A stretch of 64,000 bases of DNA from Tabrizicola_A sp964393035 (GTDB lineage Bacteria > Pseudomonadota > Alphaproteobacteria > Rhodobacterales > Rhodobacteraceae). How positions within the stretch are numbered: the first letter of the stretch is position 1; each line of letters opens with the position of its first letter. Location of the stretch: positions 1 through 64,000 of the forward strand of contig CAYMRX010000006.1 of the NCBI GenBank assembly GCA_964393035.1. The letters are read 5' to 3'. Made by a program: the position numbers and the translations under genes. A model generated the notes under the pieces. It had not been told where the DNA came from, did not search any database, and saw nothing but the letters and a program-made list of their open reading frames with translations. Positions 40,887-49,133 of the stretch are shown piece after piece.

Positions 40887-42050
40887 ATGACTGAGATGGT
40901 CTATGGCTCCATGCCCGGCCGCGTGGCCGAGCCGGTCCTTCCCCGTTGGTGGCGAACCATCGACATCTGGTCAATGACGGCCATTCTGGTTCTGTTTGCC
41001 ATCGGGCTGTTGCTCGGTCTGGCCGCCTCGGTGCCTTTGGCCGAGCGCAACGGGCTTGATCCCTACCATTATGTGCAGCGGCAGGCGTTTTTTGGCGGCG
41101 TGGCGATGGCGGCGATGGTCGGGGTGTCGATGATGACCCCGGACATGGTGCGGCGGCTGGGCGTCGTGGGCTTTTTGCTGTCGTTTCTTGCGCTGGCCTT
41201 GTTGCCCGTCTTTGGCACCGACTTTGGCAAGGGCGCGGTGCGCTGGTTCTCTTTCGGCTTTGCCTCTGTGCAGCCTTCGGAATTCCTGAAGCCCGGTTTC
41301 ATCATCCTGTCCGCATGGCTGATGGCGGCGGCGCAAGATCTGAACGGCCCGCCGGGCAAGTTGATTTCCTTTGGCATCGCGGTGACGGTCGTCGGCTTTC
41401 TGGCCATGCAGCCCGACTTCGGGCAAGCCATGCTGGTGCTGTTTGGCTGGAGCGTGGTCTATTTCGTGGCGGGTGCGCCGATGGCCCTGATCGGGGTCAT
41501 TTTGGGGCTGGTGGGCGTCGGTGGCTTTGTCTCCTATAATATGTCAGAGCATTTTGCCCGCCGGATCAATGGGTTCCTGGCCTCTGACGTCGATCCGCGC
41601 AGCCAGATTGGCTATGCCACCAACGCCATTCAGGAGGGCGGATTCTTTGGGGTTGGCGTGGGCGAGGGGCAGGTGAAATGGACCTTGCCCGACGCGCATA
41701 CCGATTTCATCATCGCGGTTGCGGCAGAAGAATATGGTCTGATCCTGGTGTTGACCATCATCGCCCTTTACGGCGCGATCACCGTGCGTTCGCTCTATCG
41801 GCTGACGCGGGAGCGGGACCCCTTCACCCGGCTGGCGGGAACCGGGCTGGCGTGCATCTTCGGGGTGCAGGCGATGATCAACATGGGGGTTGCCGTGCGC
41901 CTGTTGCCGGCCAAGGGCATGACGCTGCCCTTCGTCAGCTATGGCGGTTCGTCGGTGATTGCTGCCGGGATCACGGTCGGGATGCTTTTGGCCATGACCC
42001 GGTCGCGGCCGCAGGGCGAGATGAGCGATATCTTCCGGAGAGGGAAATGA
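40887..42050 (+). CDS. ftsW: Lipid II polymerase FtsW
   Basis: A 387-residue SEDS-family membrane protein with about ten hydrophobic segments. Signatures are VRWFSFGFASVQPSEFLKPGFI, the periplasmic-loop catalytic Asp in LPDAHTDFIIAVAAEEYG, and PFVSYGGSSV near the C-terminus. It polymerises septal glycan with FtsI. The start MTEMVYGSMPGRV at 40887 matches family N-termini. Its stop overlaps murG ATG by 4 bp. Confidence 0.96.
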   Translation: MTEMVYGSMPGRVAEPVLPRWWRTIDIWSMTAILVLFAIGLLLGLAASVPLAERNGLDPYHYVQRQAFFGGVAMAAMVGVSMMTPDMVRRLGVVGFLLSFLALALLPVFGTDFGKGAVRWFSFGFASVQPSEFLKPGFIILSAWLMAAAQDLNGPPGKLISFGIAVTVVGFLAMQPDFGQAMLVLFGWSVVYFVAGAPMALIGVILGLVGVGGFVSYNMSEHFARRINGFLASDVDPRSQIGYATNAIQEGGFFGVGVGEGQVKWTLPDAHTDFIIAVAAEEYGLILVLTIIALYGAITVRSLYRLTRERDPFTRLAGTGLACIFGVQAMINMGVAVRLLPAKGMTLPFVSYGGSSVIAAGITVGMLLAMTRSRPQGEMSDIFRRGK

Positions 42051-43138
42051 CCGCACCTTTGCTGCTGATCGCGGCGGGGGGCACGGGGGGCCACATGTTT
42101 CCGGCCCAAGCCCTTGCCGAGGCGATGATCGCGCGCGGCTGGCGGGTGAAGCTTTCGACGGATGCGCGCGGGGCGCGGTATGCGGGCGGCTTTCCCCAAG
42201 CGGTTGAGGTGGTGGTTTCCGGCTCTGGCACCTTCTCGCGCGGGGGGGCGCTGGCCAAACTGGCCGTGCCGTTCAAGATTGCAGGTGGTATTCTGGGCAC
42301 GGCCGCCAAGATGCTGGCCGACAAGCCCGAAGTTGTGGTGGGCTTTGGCGGCTATCCGACCATTCCCGCACTGGCGGCGGCTTTCCTGACCGGACGGCCG
42401 CGGATGATCCATGAACAAAATGGCGTGCTGGGGCGGGTGAACAAGCTCTTTGCCCGCCGGGTACACAAGGTGGCCTGCGGCACCTGGCCCACGGCCTTGC
42501 CGCCGGGGGTGACGGGCGAGCATACCGGCAATCCGGTGCGCGCGGCGGTGATGGAGCGCGCGGGCGCGGGCTATATCGCGCCGGGCGATTATCCGATGGA
42601 TCTGGTGGTGATCGGTGGCAGCCAAGGCGCGCGCGTGCTGTCGGATGTGGTGCCAGCGGCGATTGCGCAGCTTCCGGAAAACCTCCGCCAGCATTTGCGC
42701 GTGGCCCAGCAGGCCCGGCCCGAAGATCTTGACCGGGTGGTGGCCACCTATGCCGAGGCTGGCATCCCGGCCGAAGTGGCACCGTTCTTTGCCGATATTC
42801 CGCGCCGCCTGTCCGAGGCGCAACTTGTCATCAGCCGCTCGGGCGCGTCATCGGTTGCCGATATTTCGGTGATCGGGCGGCCTTCGGTGCTGATCCCCTT
42901 TGCGGCTGCGACCGATGACCATCAGACGGCCAATGCCCAAGGACTGGTCGGGGCAGGCGGTGCGGTGCTGATCGCGGAAACAGCGCTTGACGCCGCAGGT
43001 CTGGCGCAGCACATCACCGCCATTCTGGGCCAGCCGCAGCGGGCCGAAGACATGGCGCGCGCGGCCCTGGGGCAGGGGCGCCCGGACGCCACTATAAGAC
43101 TTGTTGCGCTGGTCGAAGCACTGGCAGGAAAGGGTTGA
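42047..43138 (+). CDS. murG: UDP-GlcNAc:lipid I N-acetylglucosaminyltransferase
   Basis: A 363-residue GT-B glycosyltransferase that converts lipid I to lipid II at the inner face of the membrane. The G-loops are LIAAGGTGGHMFPA and VIGGSQGARVLSD, and the UDP-GlcNAc-binding region reads LVISRSGASSVADISVIGRPS with ATDDHQTANA. The ATG overlaps the ftsW TGA, and murC begins 4 bp after its stop. Confidence 0.97.
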   Translation: MTAPLLLIAAGGTGGHMFPAQALAEAMIARGWRVKLSTDARGARYAGGFPQAVEVVVSGSGTFSRGGALAKLAVPFKIAGGILGTAAKMLADKPEVVVGFGGYPTIPALAAAFLTGRPRMIHEQNGVLGRVNKLFARRVHKVACGTWPTALPPGVTGEHTGNPVRAAVMERAGAGYIAPGDYPMDLVVIGGSQGARVLSDVVPAAIAQLPENLRQHLRVAQQARPEDLDRVVATYAEAGIPAEVAPFFADIPRRLSEAQLVISRSGASSVADISVIGRPSVLIPFAAATDDHQTANAQGLVGAGGAVLIAETALDAAGLAQHITAILGQPQRAEDMARAALGQGRPDATIRLVALVEALAGKG

Positions 43139-43142
43139 CGCG

Positions 43143-44555
43143 ATGAATGCCACGAAATTGCCGTTGGAATTGGGGCCGATCCATTTTGTGGGCATTGGTG
43201 GCATTGGCATGTCGGGCATTGCCGAGGTTCTGATCACGCTTGGTTATCGGGTGCAAGGTTCGGATGCCAAGGCGTCAAAGATCACGGATCGGCTGGTGAA
43301 ACTGGGCGCGCGCTTTTTCGAAGGGCAATCGGCCACCAATATCGCCGAAGACGTTTCGGTGGTGGTGATTTCCTCTGCCATCAAGAAGGGCAACCCCGAG
43401 CTGGAGGAGGCGCGTCGCCGTAATCTGCCGGTGGTGCGCCGGGCCGAGATGCTGGCCGAACTGATGCGGCTGCGGTCAAACATCGCGATTGCCGGCACCC
43501 ATGGCAAGACCACGACGACGACCATGGTCGCCGCCCTCTTGGACAAGGGCGGCTTTGACCCGACCGTCATCAACGGTGGCGTGATCCATGCTTACGGCTC
43601 GAACGCACGGGCCGGGGCGGGCGAATGGATGGTGGTGGAGGCCGATGAGAGCGATGGGTCGTTCAACCGGCTGCCCGCGACCATTGCCATCGTCACCAAC
43701 ATCGACCCCGAGCATATGGAACATTGGGGCAGCTTTGATGCCTTGCGCAAAGGCTTTCTCGATTTCGTGTCGAACATTCCGTTTTACGGTCTGGCCGTCT
43801 GCTGCACCGATCATCCCGAGGTGCAGGCGCTGGTCGGCAAGGTGACCGATCGCCGTGTGGTGACCTTTGGCTTCAATGCGCAGGCCGATGTGCGGGCGGT
43901 GAACCTGAGGTTCGAAAATGGGGTGGGGATCTTTGATATCCTGCTTCAGAATGAAGAAGAAGGTTCGAAAATTGAAGGCTGCACCTTGCCGATGCCGGGC
44001 GACCACAACGTGTCGAACGCGCTGTCTGCGGTCGCTGTCGCCCGCCATCTGGGCATGAAGAAAGAGGAAATCCGCGAGGCGCTGGCGTCTTTCTCGGGTG
44101 TGAACCGTCGCTTTACCCGCGTGGGCGAGGTGAATGGCGTCACGATCATCGACGATTACGGCCATCACCCGGTGGAGATTGCCGCCGTCTTGAAAGCGGC
44201 GCGGCAGGCGACCAAGGGGCGCATCATCGCGGTCCATCAACCCCATCGCTATACCCGGCTTTCCAGCCTGTTCGAAGATTTCTGCACCTGCTTCAACGAG
44301 GCCGATGTGGTGGCGATTGCCGAAGTTTATTCGGCGGGCGAAGAACCGATCGCCGGGGCCAGCCGCGATGATCTGGTGGCCGGGCTGATCGGCCATGGCC
44401 ATCGCCACGCCCGCGCCTTGATCGACGAGACTGATCTGGCGCGCTTGGTCCGCGAACAGGCGCGGCCCGGTGATATGGTGGTCTGCCTTGGCGCAGGCAC
44501 GATTTCCACTTGGGCCAACGGCCTGCCTGCCAAACTGATCGGGCAGGCGGCTTGA
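43143..44555 (+). CDS. murC: UDP-N-acetylmuramate:L-alanine ligase
   Basis: A 470-residue Mur ligase, the first amino-acid-adding step of peptidoglycan precursor synthesis. It has IHFVGIGGIGMSGIAEVL at the N-terminus, the P-loop IAGTHGKTTTTTMV, EADESDGSF, and the DDYGHHPVEI and HQPHRYTR motifs of the C-terminal domain. All are typical. The start at 43143 is 4 bp after murG. Confidence 0.97.
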   Translation: MNATKLPLELGPIHFVGIGGIGMSGIAEVLITLGYRVQGSDAKASKITDRLVKLGARFFEGQSATNIAEDVSVVVISSAIKKGNPELEEARRRNLPVVRRAEMLAELMRLRSNIAIAGTHGKTTTTTMVAALLDKGGFDPTVINGGVIHAYGSNARAGAGEWMVVEADESDGSFNRLPATIAIVTNIDPEHMEHWGSFDALRKGFLDFVSNIPFYGLAVCCTDHPEVQALVGKVTDRRVVTFGFNAQADVRAVNLRFENGVGIFDILLQNEEEGSKIEGCTLPMPGDHNVSNALSAVAVARHLGMKKEEIREALASFSGVNRRFTRVGEVNGVTIIDDYGHHPVEIAAVLKAARQATKGRIIAVHQPHRYTRLSSLFEDFCTCFNEADVVAIAEVYSAGEEPIAGASRDDLVAGLIGHGHRHARALIDETDLARLVREQARPGDMVVCLGAGTISTWANGLPAKLIGQAA

Positions 44556-44558
44556 CGC

Positions 44559-44640
44559 GATTTTTCGGCGAAAAATCAGGCGTCCGGGCGGAATACCGTT
44601 GGCTGAAGCAATTCATCGCTTAGGAAGGGCAATATTGCCC
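44559..44640. promoter_or_regulatory. Two perfect palindromes in the murC-murB gap
   Basis: GATTTTTC-GGC-GAAAAATC lies at 44559-44577, 3 bp after the murC stop, and the 14-bp palindrome GGGCAATATTGCCC at 44627-44640, 30 bp before the murB start. The first looks like a stem-loop at the murC mRNA end. The second is a compact symmetric site that could bind a dimeric regulator near a murB promoter. Confidence 0.45.
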
Positions 44641-44669
44641 ATCCGGTGGATTGCCCCTATCAGTTGTGT

Positions 44670-45596
44670 ATGACCCAGACGCTTCCTACCCCCCGTGGCA
44701 CCCTGACCCCGAACCGGCCCTTGGCCGATCTGACCTGGCTGCGGGTCGGTGGCCCGGCCGATTGGCTGTTTTCCCCTGCGGATGAGGCGGATCTGGCCGA
44801 GTTTCTTGCCGCTCTTGATCCGTCCATTGCGGTCTTTCCCATGGGGGTGGGGTCAAACCTGATTGTGCGGGATGGTGGGATTCGGGCGGTGGTGATCCGG
44901 CTCGGGCGCGGGTTCAATGGCATTTCGATTGACGGCACAACGGTGACCGCAGGGGCGGCGGCGCTCGATGCGCATGTGGCGCGCAAAGCCGCCGAGGCGG
45001 GATTGGATCTGACCTTCCTGCGCACCATTCCGGGCAGCATAGGCGGTGCGGTGCGGATGAACGCAGGCTGCTATGGCGCTTATGTCGCGGACAATCTTCT
45101 GTCGGTGCGGGTGGTGACGCGGGCGGGGGAGATCAAGGACATTCCCGCCGCCGACCTGCATCTGGCCTATCGCTCCTCGACCCTGCCCGAAGGCTGTGTG
45201 ATCGTTTCGGCGCAGTTTCACGCGGTCCCGGGTGACCCCGACGCGCTGGAGGCGCGGATGCAGGATCAGATCGCCAAGCGCGACGCCAGCCAGCCGACGA
45301 AAGACCGCAGTGCCGGGTCCACCTTTCGCAATCCGGCCGGGTTTTCCTCGACCGGCCGCGCTGACGACAGCCAGGATCTGAAGGCGTGGAAGGTGATCGA
45401 CGACGCGGGGATGCGGGGCGCAACCCTTGGGGGCGCACAGATGAGCCCGAAGCATCCGAACTTTCTCATCAATGCCGGGGGGGCGAGTGCCGCAGATTTG
45501 GAAAATCTGGGGGAGGATGTGCGAAAAAGGGTTTTCCAACAGAGCGGTATCACGTTAGAGTGGGAAATCATGCGGGTGGGCGAACCCTCGCGGTAA
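44670..45596 (+). CDS. murB: UDP-N-acetylenolpyruvoylglucosamine reductase
   Basis: A 308-residue FAD-dependent reductase that makes UDP-MurNAc. The FAD-binding pattern is MGVGSNLIVRDGGIR, then TIPGSIGGAVRMNAGCYG. The proton-donor Ser lies in SAGSTFRNPAG and the C-terminal catalytic Glu in the ITLEWEI region. The start MTQTLPTPRG at 44670 is chosen; a GTG at 44646 would add eight residues. Confidence 0.96.
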   Translation: MTQTLPTPRGTLTPNRPLADLTWLRVGGPADWLFSPADEADLAEFLAALDPSIAVFPMGVGSNLIVRDGGIRAVVIRLGRGFNGISIDGTTVTAGAAALDAHVARKAAEAGLDLTFLRTIPGSIGGAVRMNAGCYGAYVADNLLSVRVVTRAGEIKDIPAADLHLAYRSSTLPEGCVIVSAQFHAVPGDPDALEARMQDQIAKRDASQPTKDRSAGSTFRNPAGFSSTGRADDSQDLKAWKVIDDAGMRGATLGGAQMSPKHPNFLINAGGASAADLENLGEDVRKRVFQQSGITLEWEIMRVGEPSR

Positions 45597-45645
45597 TCAA
45601 TAAGAGCGTCACGGGGGATCAACCCCGGACTGAGGCAGTAAAGAC

Positions 45646-46566
45646 ATGGCGGGAACATCCGGGCGGATGGTCTCCAAAGTGGCGGTTTTGATGGGCGGCT
45701 CCTCCGCAGAGCGGGAGGTTTCGCTGTCATCGGGGCGTGAATGCGCCCGCGCGCTGAGGGAGGCCGGGTATGAGGTGGTCGAGGTCGATTGCGGCCCCGA
45801 TCTGGCCGTGCGCCTGTTCGACATCAAGCCCGACGTTGCCTTCAACGCGCTCCATGGCCGCTGGGGTGAGGATGGCTGTGTCCAGGGCATCCTTGAATGG
45901 CTGCGCATCCCCTATACCCATTCGGGCGTGCTGGCCTCTGCCCTTGCGATGGACAAGCAAAAGGCCAAAGAAGTCTATGCTGCCGCTGGCCTGCCCACCG
46001 TGCAAAGCCGTCTGGCCTGCCGCGAGGAGGTGGAGGCCCATCACGTGCTGCCACCGCCCTATGTGGTGAAGCCGAACAACGAAGGCTCGTCCGTCGGGGT
46101 CTATATCGTGCATCCCGGATCCAACGCGCCGCGTCTGGCCGAAACCATGCCGCCGGTGGTGATGGTGGAAACCTATGCGCCGGGGCGGGAGATGACGGTG
46201 GCCGTCATGGGCGATCGGGCGCTTTGCCTGACCGATATCATCACCGAAGGCTGGTATGACTATACCGCCAAGTATTCGACCGGCGGTTCGCGCCATGTCC
46301 TGCCGGCCGAAGTGCCGCAAGACATCACCGACGCCTGCATGGATTACGCGCTGCGCGCCCACAAGGCGCTGGGGTGCCGCGGTGTCAGCCGCACCGATTT
46401 CCGCTGGGACGAGACGCGCGGGCTGGCCGGTCTGATCCTGTTGGAGACGAACACCCAACCCGGCATGACACCGACCTCTCTGGCGCCCGAACAGGCGGCC
46501 TATTGCGGAATCAGTTTCCCCGATCTTTGCCGCTGGATGGTGGAGGATGCGTCATGCAACCGCTGA
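45646..46566 (+). CDS. ddl: D-alanine:D-alanine ligase
   Basis: A 306-residue ATP-grasp enzyme that supplies D-Ala-D-Ala to MurF. It has VAVLMGGSSAEREVSLSSG at the N-terminus, HGRWGEDGCVQGILE, the ATP-grasp strand VVKPNNEGSSVGV and the metal-binding LLETNTQPGMTPTSLAPEQA. The start at 45646 (MAGTSGRMV) or the Met at 45667 are both possible. The 3' end overlaps ftsQ by 13 bp. Confidence 0.96.
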   Translation: MAGTSGRMVSKVAVLMGGSSAEREVSLSSGRECARALREAGYEVVEVDCGPDLAVRLFDIKPDVAFNALHGRWGEDGCVQGILEWLRIPYTHSGVLASALAMDKQKAKEVYAAAGLPTVQSRLACREEVEAHHVLPPPYVVKPNNEGSSVGVYIVHPGSNAPRLAETMPPVVMVETYAPGREMTVAVMGDRALCLTDIITEGWYDYTAKYSTGGSRHVLPAEVPQDITDACMDYALRAHKALGCRGVSRTDFRWDETRGLAGLILLETNTQPGMTPTSLAPEQAAYCGISFPDLCRWMVEDASCNR

Positions 46567-47588
46567 ACCGCCGTCCCCCGCCGATGACTGCCGCACCGCG
46601 CGGTCTGACCGGTGCGCTGGTCGGGGCTGCGAAAGGGGCCGTCATGGGCGCGGCCCGTGGTGCCGCGATGGGGGCATCGGGCGAGGCGCCGCAGGCAGGC
46701 CCCCATGCGGCGCGGCGCCACGATCCGGCGCCGAGCTATTGGGACTACAAGATGCAGCGGCTGATGCTGACGCCGGTGTTCCGCGTGCTGTTCCGCGTGG
46801 GCCTGCCGGCCTTGGCCGTGACGGCGGTGGTCGGGCTGGTTCTGGCCAGCGAAGGCCGGCGCACGGCGATTGCAGGCGTCTATGAAAGCTTGAAAGAGCA
46901 ATTTCAGGCCCGCCCGGAATTTCGCGTCAGCCTCTTGGCGGTCGAGGGCGCTTCGCCTGATCTGGCCGATGCCGTGCGCGCCCGGTTGCAGGTGAAATTC
47001 CCTGTCTCCTCCTTTGATCTTGATCTTGATGCCTTGCGCGAAAGGGCCGAGACGCTGGACGCGATTGCCGGGGCAGAGCTGGCCGTGCGCTCGGGCGGGA
47101 TTTTGCAGGTCACCATCACAGAACGGGTTCCGGCGCTGATCTGGCGCGGGCCGCAAGGCTTGACCTTGCTGGACGGCGAAGGCCACCGTGTGGCGGGGCT
47201 TGCCTCGCGCGCGGATCGTCCCGATCTGCCGGTGATCGTCGGCGAGGGCGCGGACAAAGCTGCAGCCGAGGCTTTGGAACTGGTCGATGCGGCCGGCCCG
47301 ATGATGAAGCGCCTGCGCGGTCTGGTCCGAATGGGCGACCGGCGCTGGGACATGGTTCTGGACCGCGATCAGCGCCTGCTTTTGCCCGAGGACCGCCCGG
47401 TTCAGGCGCTGGAGCGTCTGCTGGCGCTTGACCAGGCCGAAGACCTTTTGGGCCGTGACCTTGCGGCCATTGATTTGCGTGATGAAAAGCGTCCCATTCT
47501 GCGGCTTGGGGAAGATGCCCTTCTGCAAGCCCGCCGCGCTCGCGGCCTGATCCCCGAAGAAGAAATGAAAACGGAGAGCGACCTGTGA
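46554..47588 (+). CDS. ftsQ: Cell division protein FtsQ
   Basis: A 344-residue bitopic protein. An Ala/Arg-rich cytoplasmic N-terminus of about 75 residues is followed by a transmembrane helix (VGLPALAVTAVVGLVLASEG). A POTRA domain (EFRVSLLAVEGASPDLADAVRARLQVKFPVSSFDLD) and the FtsQ beta domain (VRSGGILQVTITERVPALIWR) come next. It links early and late divisome proteins. The N-terminal extension is longer than in gammaproteobacteria, as usual for alphas. Its stop overlaps the GTG start of ftsA. Confidence 0.93.
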   Translation: MQPLNRRPPPMTAAPRGLTGALVGAAKGAVMGAARGAAMGASGEAPQAGPHAARRHDPAPSYWDYKMQRLMLTPVFRVLFRVGLPALAVTAVVGLVLASEGRRTAIAGVYESLKEQFQARPEFRVSLLAVEGASPDLADAVRARLQVKFPVSSFDLDLDALRERAETLDAIAGAELAVRSGGILQVTITERVPALIWRGPQGLTLLDGEGHRVAGLASRADRPDLPVIVGEGADKAAAEALELVDAAGPMMKRLRGLVRMGDRRWDMVLDRDQRLLLPEDRPVQALERLLALDQAEDLLGRDLAAIDLRDEKRPILRLGEDALLQARRARGLIPEEEMKTESDL

Positions 47589-48919
47589 CCGATCTCTACC
47601 AGTCCCAGCGCGCGATGCGCGCCTTGCGCCGCGCGGCGATGCAACGTGGTGTGGTGGCCATCCTTGATGTGGGCACCTCGAAAATCGCTTGCCTTGTGCT
47701 GCACTTCGACGGCTCCGACACCTCGGGCGAAAGCGACGGGGTTGGCTCGATCGCGGGCCATGCCGGGTTTCGGGTGATCGGCGCGGCGACCACGCGGTCG
47801 CGCGGGGTGCGGTTTGGCGAAATCTCGGTGATGAACGAAACCGAACGCGCCATCCGCACCGCGGTGCAGGCGGCGCAGAAGATGGCCAATGTGCGGGTTG
47901 ACCATGTGGTTGCCTGTTTCTCGGGCGCGGAGCCGCGCAGCTATGGTCTGGCCGGCGAATGGGATTTGCAGGATTCCGTGGTGTCGGAACAGGATGTGGC
48001 CTGCGTGCTGGCCGCCTGCGACGTGCCGCCTTTGGGCGAGGGCCGCGAGGTGCTGCACGCCCAGCCGGTCAACTTTGCGCTGGATCACCGGTCGGGCCTT
48101 GGCGATCCGCGTGGGCAGATCGGCAATCGGCTGGCCTGTGACATGCACCTTCTGACGGTGGATGCTTCGGTCATCCAGAACCTGCTTTACTGCATCAAGC
48201 GCTGTGATCTGGAATTGGCGGGCATTGCCTCGTCGTCTTATGTTTCGGCGATTTCCTCGCTGGTTGAAGACGAGCAAGAGCTGGGGGCGGCCTGCATCGA
48301 CATGGGCGGCGGCGCGACCGGCATTTCGATCTTCATGAAAAAGCACATGATTTTCTCCGACGCCGTGCGGATGGGGGGCGATCATGTGACCTCGGATATC
48401 GCCAAGGGGCTGGAAGTGCCGATGGCCGTGGCCGAACGCATCAAGACCAAGCATGGCGGCGTGCATGCCACGGGCATGGATGACCGCGAGATGATCGAGA
48501 TGGGCGGCGACTCGGGCGATTGGGAAAAGGATCGCCGTCAGGTCAGCCGGACCGAGTTGATCGGCATCATGCGGCCGCGCGTCGAGGAAATTCTGGAGGA
48601 GGTTCGCGCGCGTCTGGATGTGGCGGGCTTTGACACGCTGCCAAGCCAGCAGATCGTGCTGACCGGTGGCGCAAGCCAGATCCCCGGCCTTGACGGGCTG
48701 GCCAGCCGCATCCTGGGCGCGCGCGTGCGCATGGGGCGTCCCTTGCGCGTGCAGGGCTTGCCGCAGGCCGCAACCGGCCCTGCGTTTTCGTCGGCGGTTG
48801 GCCTGTGCCTGTTTGCGGCCCATCCGCAGGATGAATGGTGGGATTTCGACATTCCCGCCGAACGCTATCCGGCGCGGTCGCTGAAACGGGCCTTCCGGTG
48901 GTTTAAGGACAACTGGTAA
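47585..48919 (+). CDS. ftsA: Cell division protein FtsA
   Basis: A 444-residue actin-like protein that tethers FtsZ to the membrane. ATP-binding motifs are VVAILDVGTSKIACLV (phosphate 1), CIDMGGGATGISIF (phosphate 2) and IVLTGGASQIPGL (adenosine). The 1C domain and a C-terminal amphipathic helix (SLKRAFRWFKDNW) for membrane binding are present. The start is GTG 47585, overlapping ftsQ TGA in GTGA. Upstream ATGs would be out of frame. Confidence 0.96.
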   Translation: MTDLYQSQRAMRALRRAAMQRGVVAILDVGTSKIACLVLHFDGSDTSGESDGVGSIAGHAGFRVIGAATTRSRGVRFGEISVMNETERAIRTAVQAAQKMANVRVDHVVACFSGAEPRSYGLAGEWDLQDSVVSEQDVACVLAACDVPPLGEGREVLHAQPVNFALDHRSGLGDPRGQIGNRLACDMHLLTVDASVIQNLLYCIKRCDLELAGIASSSYVSAISSLVEDEQELGAACIDMGGGATGISIFMKKHMIFSDAVRMGGDHVTSDIAKGLEVPMAVAERIKTKHGGVHATGMDDREMIEMGGDSGDWEKDRRQVSRTELIGIMRPRVEEILEEVRARLDVAGFDTLPSQQIVLTGGASQIPGLDGLASRILGARVRMGRPLRVQGLPQAATGPAFSSAVGLCLFAAHPQDEWWDFDIPAERYPARSLKRAFRWFKDNW

Positions 48920-49133
48920 CCCGCAACATCCTGCGGCACCGGCAATATCCCGCTAACACCGTCATAGTTCGGGCTATATTTTGTGGGCCACGCGTTTTTT
49001 CGCGTGACCTTATGCTGGCTTGTGGATAGAATCGTGGATAATTCGGCAAATCACGGCTTAGGGACAGGTCGCGACAAGACCGGAACGGCAACTGGCGGGG
49101 CGCACCGCCCAGAAAAAGGCAGGCGGACATAAC
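48920..49133 (+). promoter_or_regulatory. ftsA-ftsZ intergenic region
   Basis: A 214-bp gap, AT-richer than the flanks, likely with a dedicated ftsZ promoter. It has a hairpin CACGCG-TTTTTT-CGCGTG (48989-49006) and a GAATC at 49029-49033, which matches the GANTC site methylated by CcrM in alphaproteobacteria. It also holds two TGTGGATA-like repeats near 49022 and 49034. The ribosome binding site is unclear. Confidence 0.5.
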
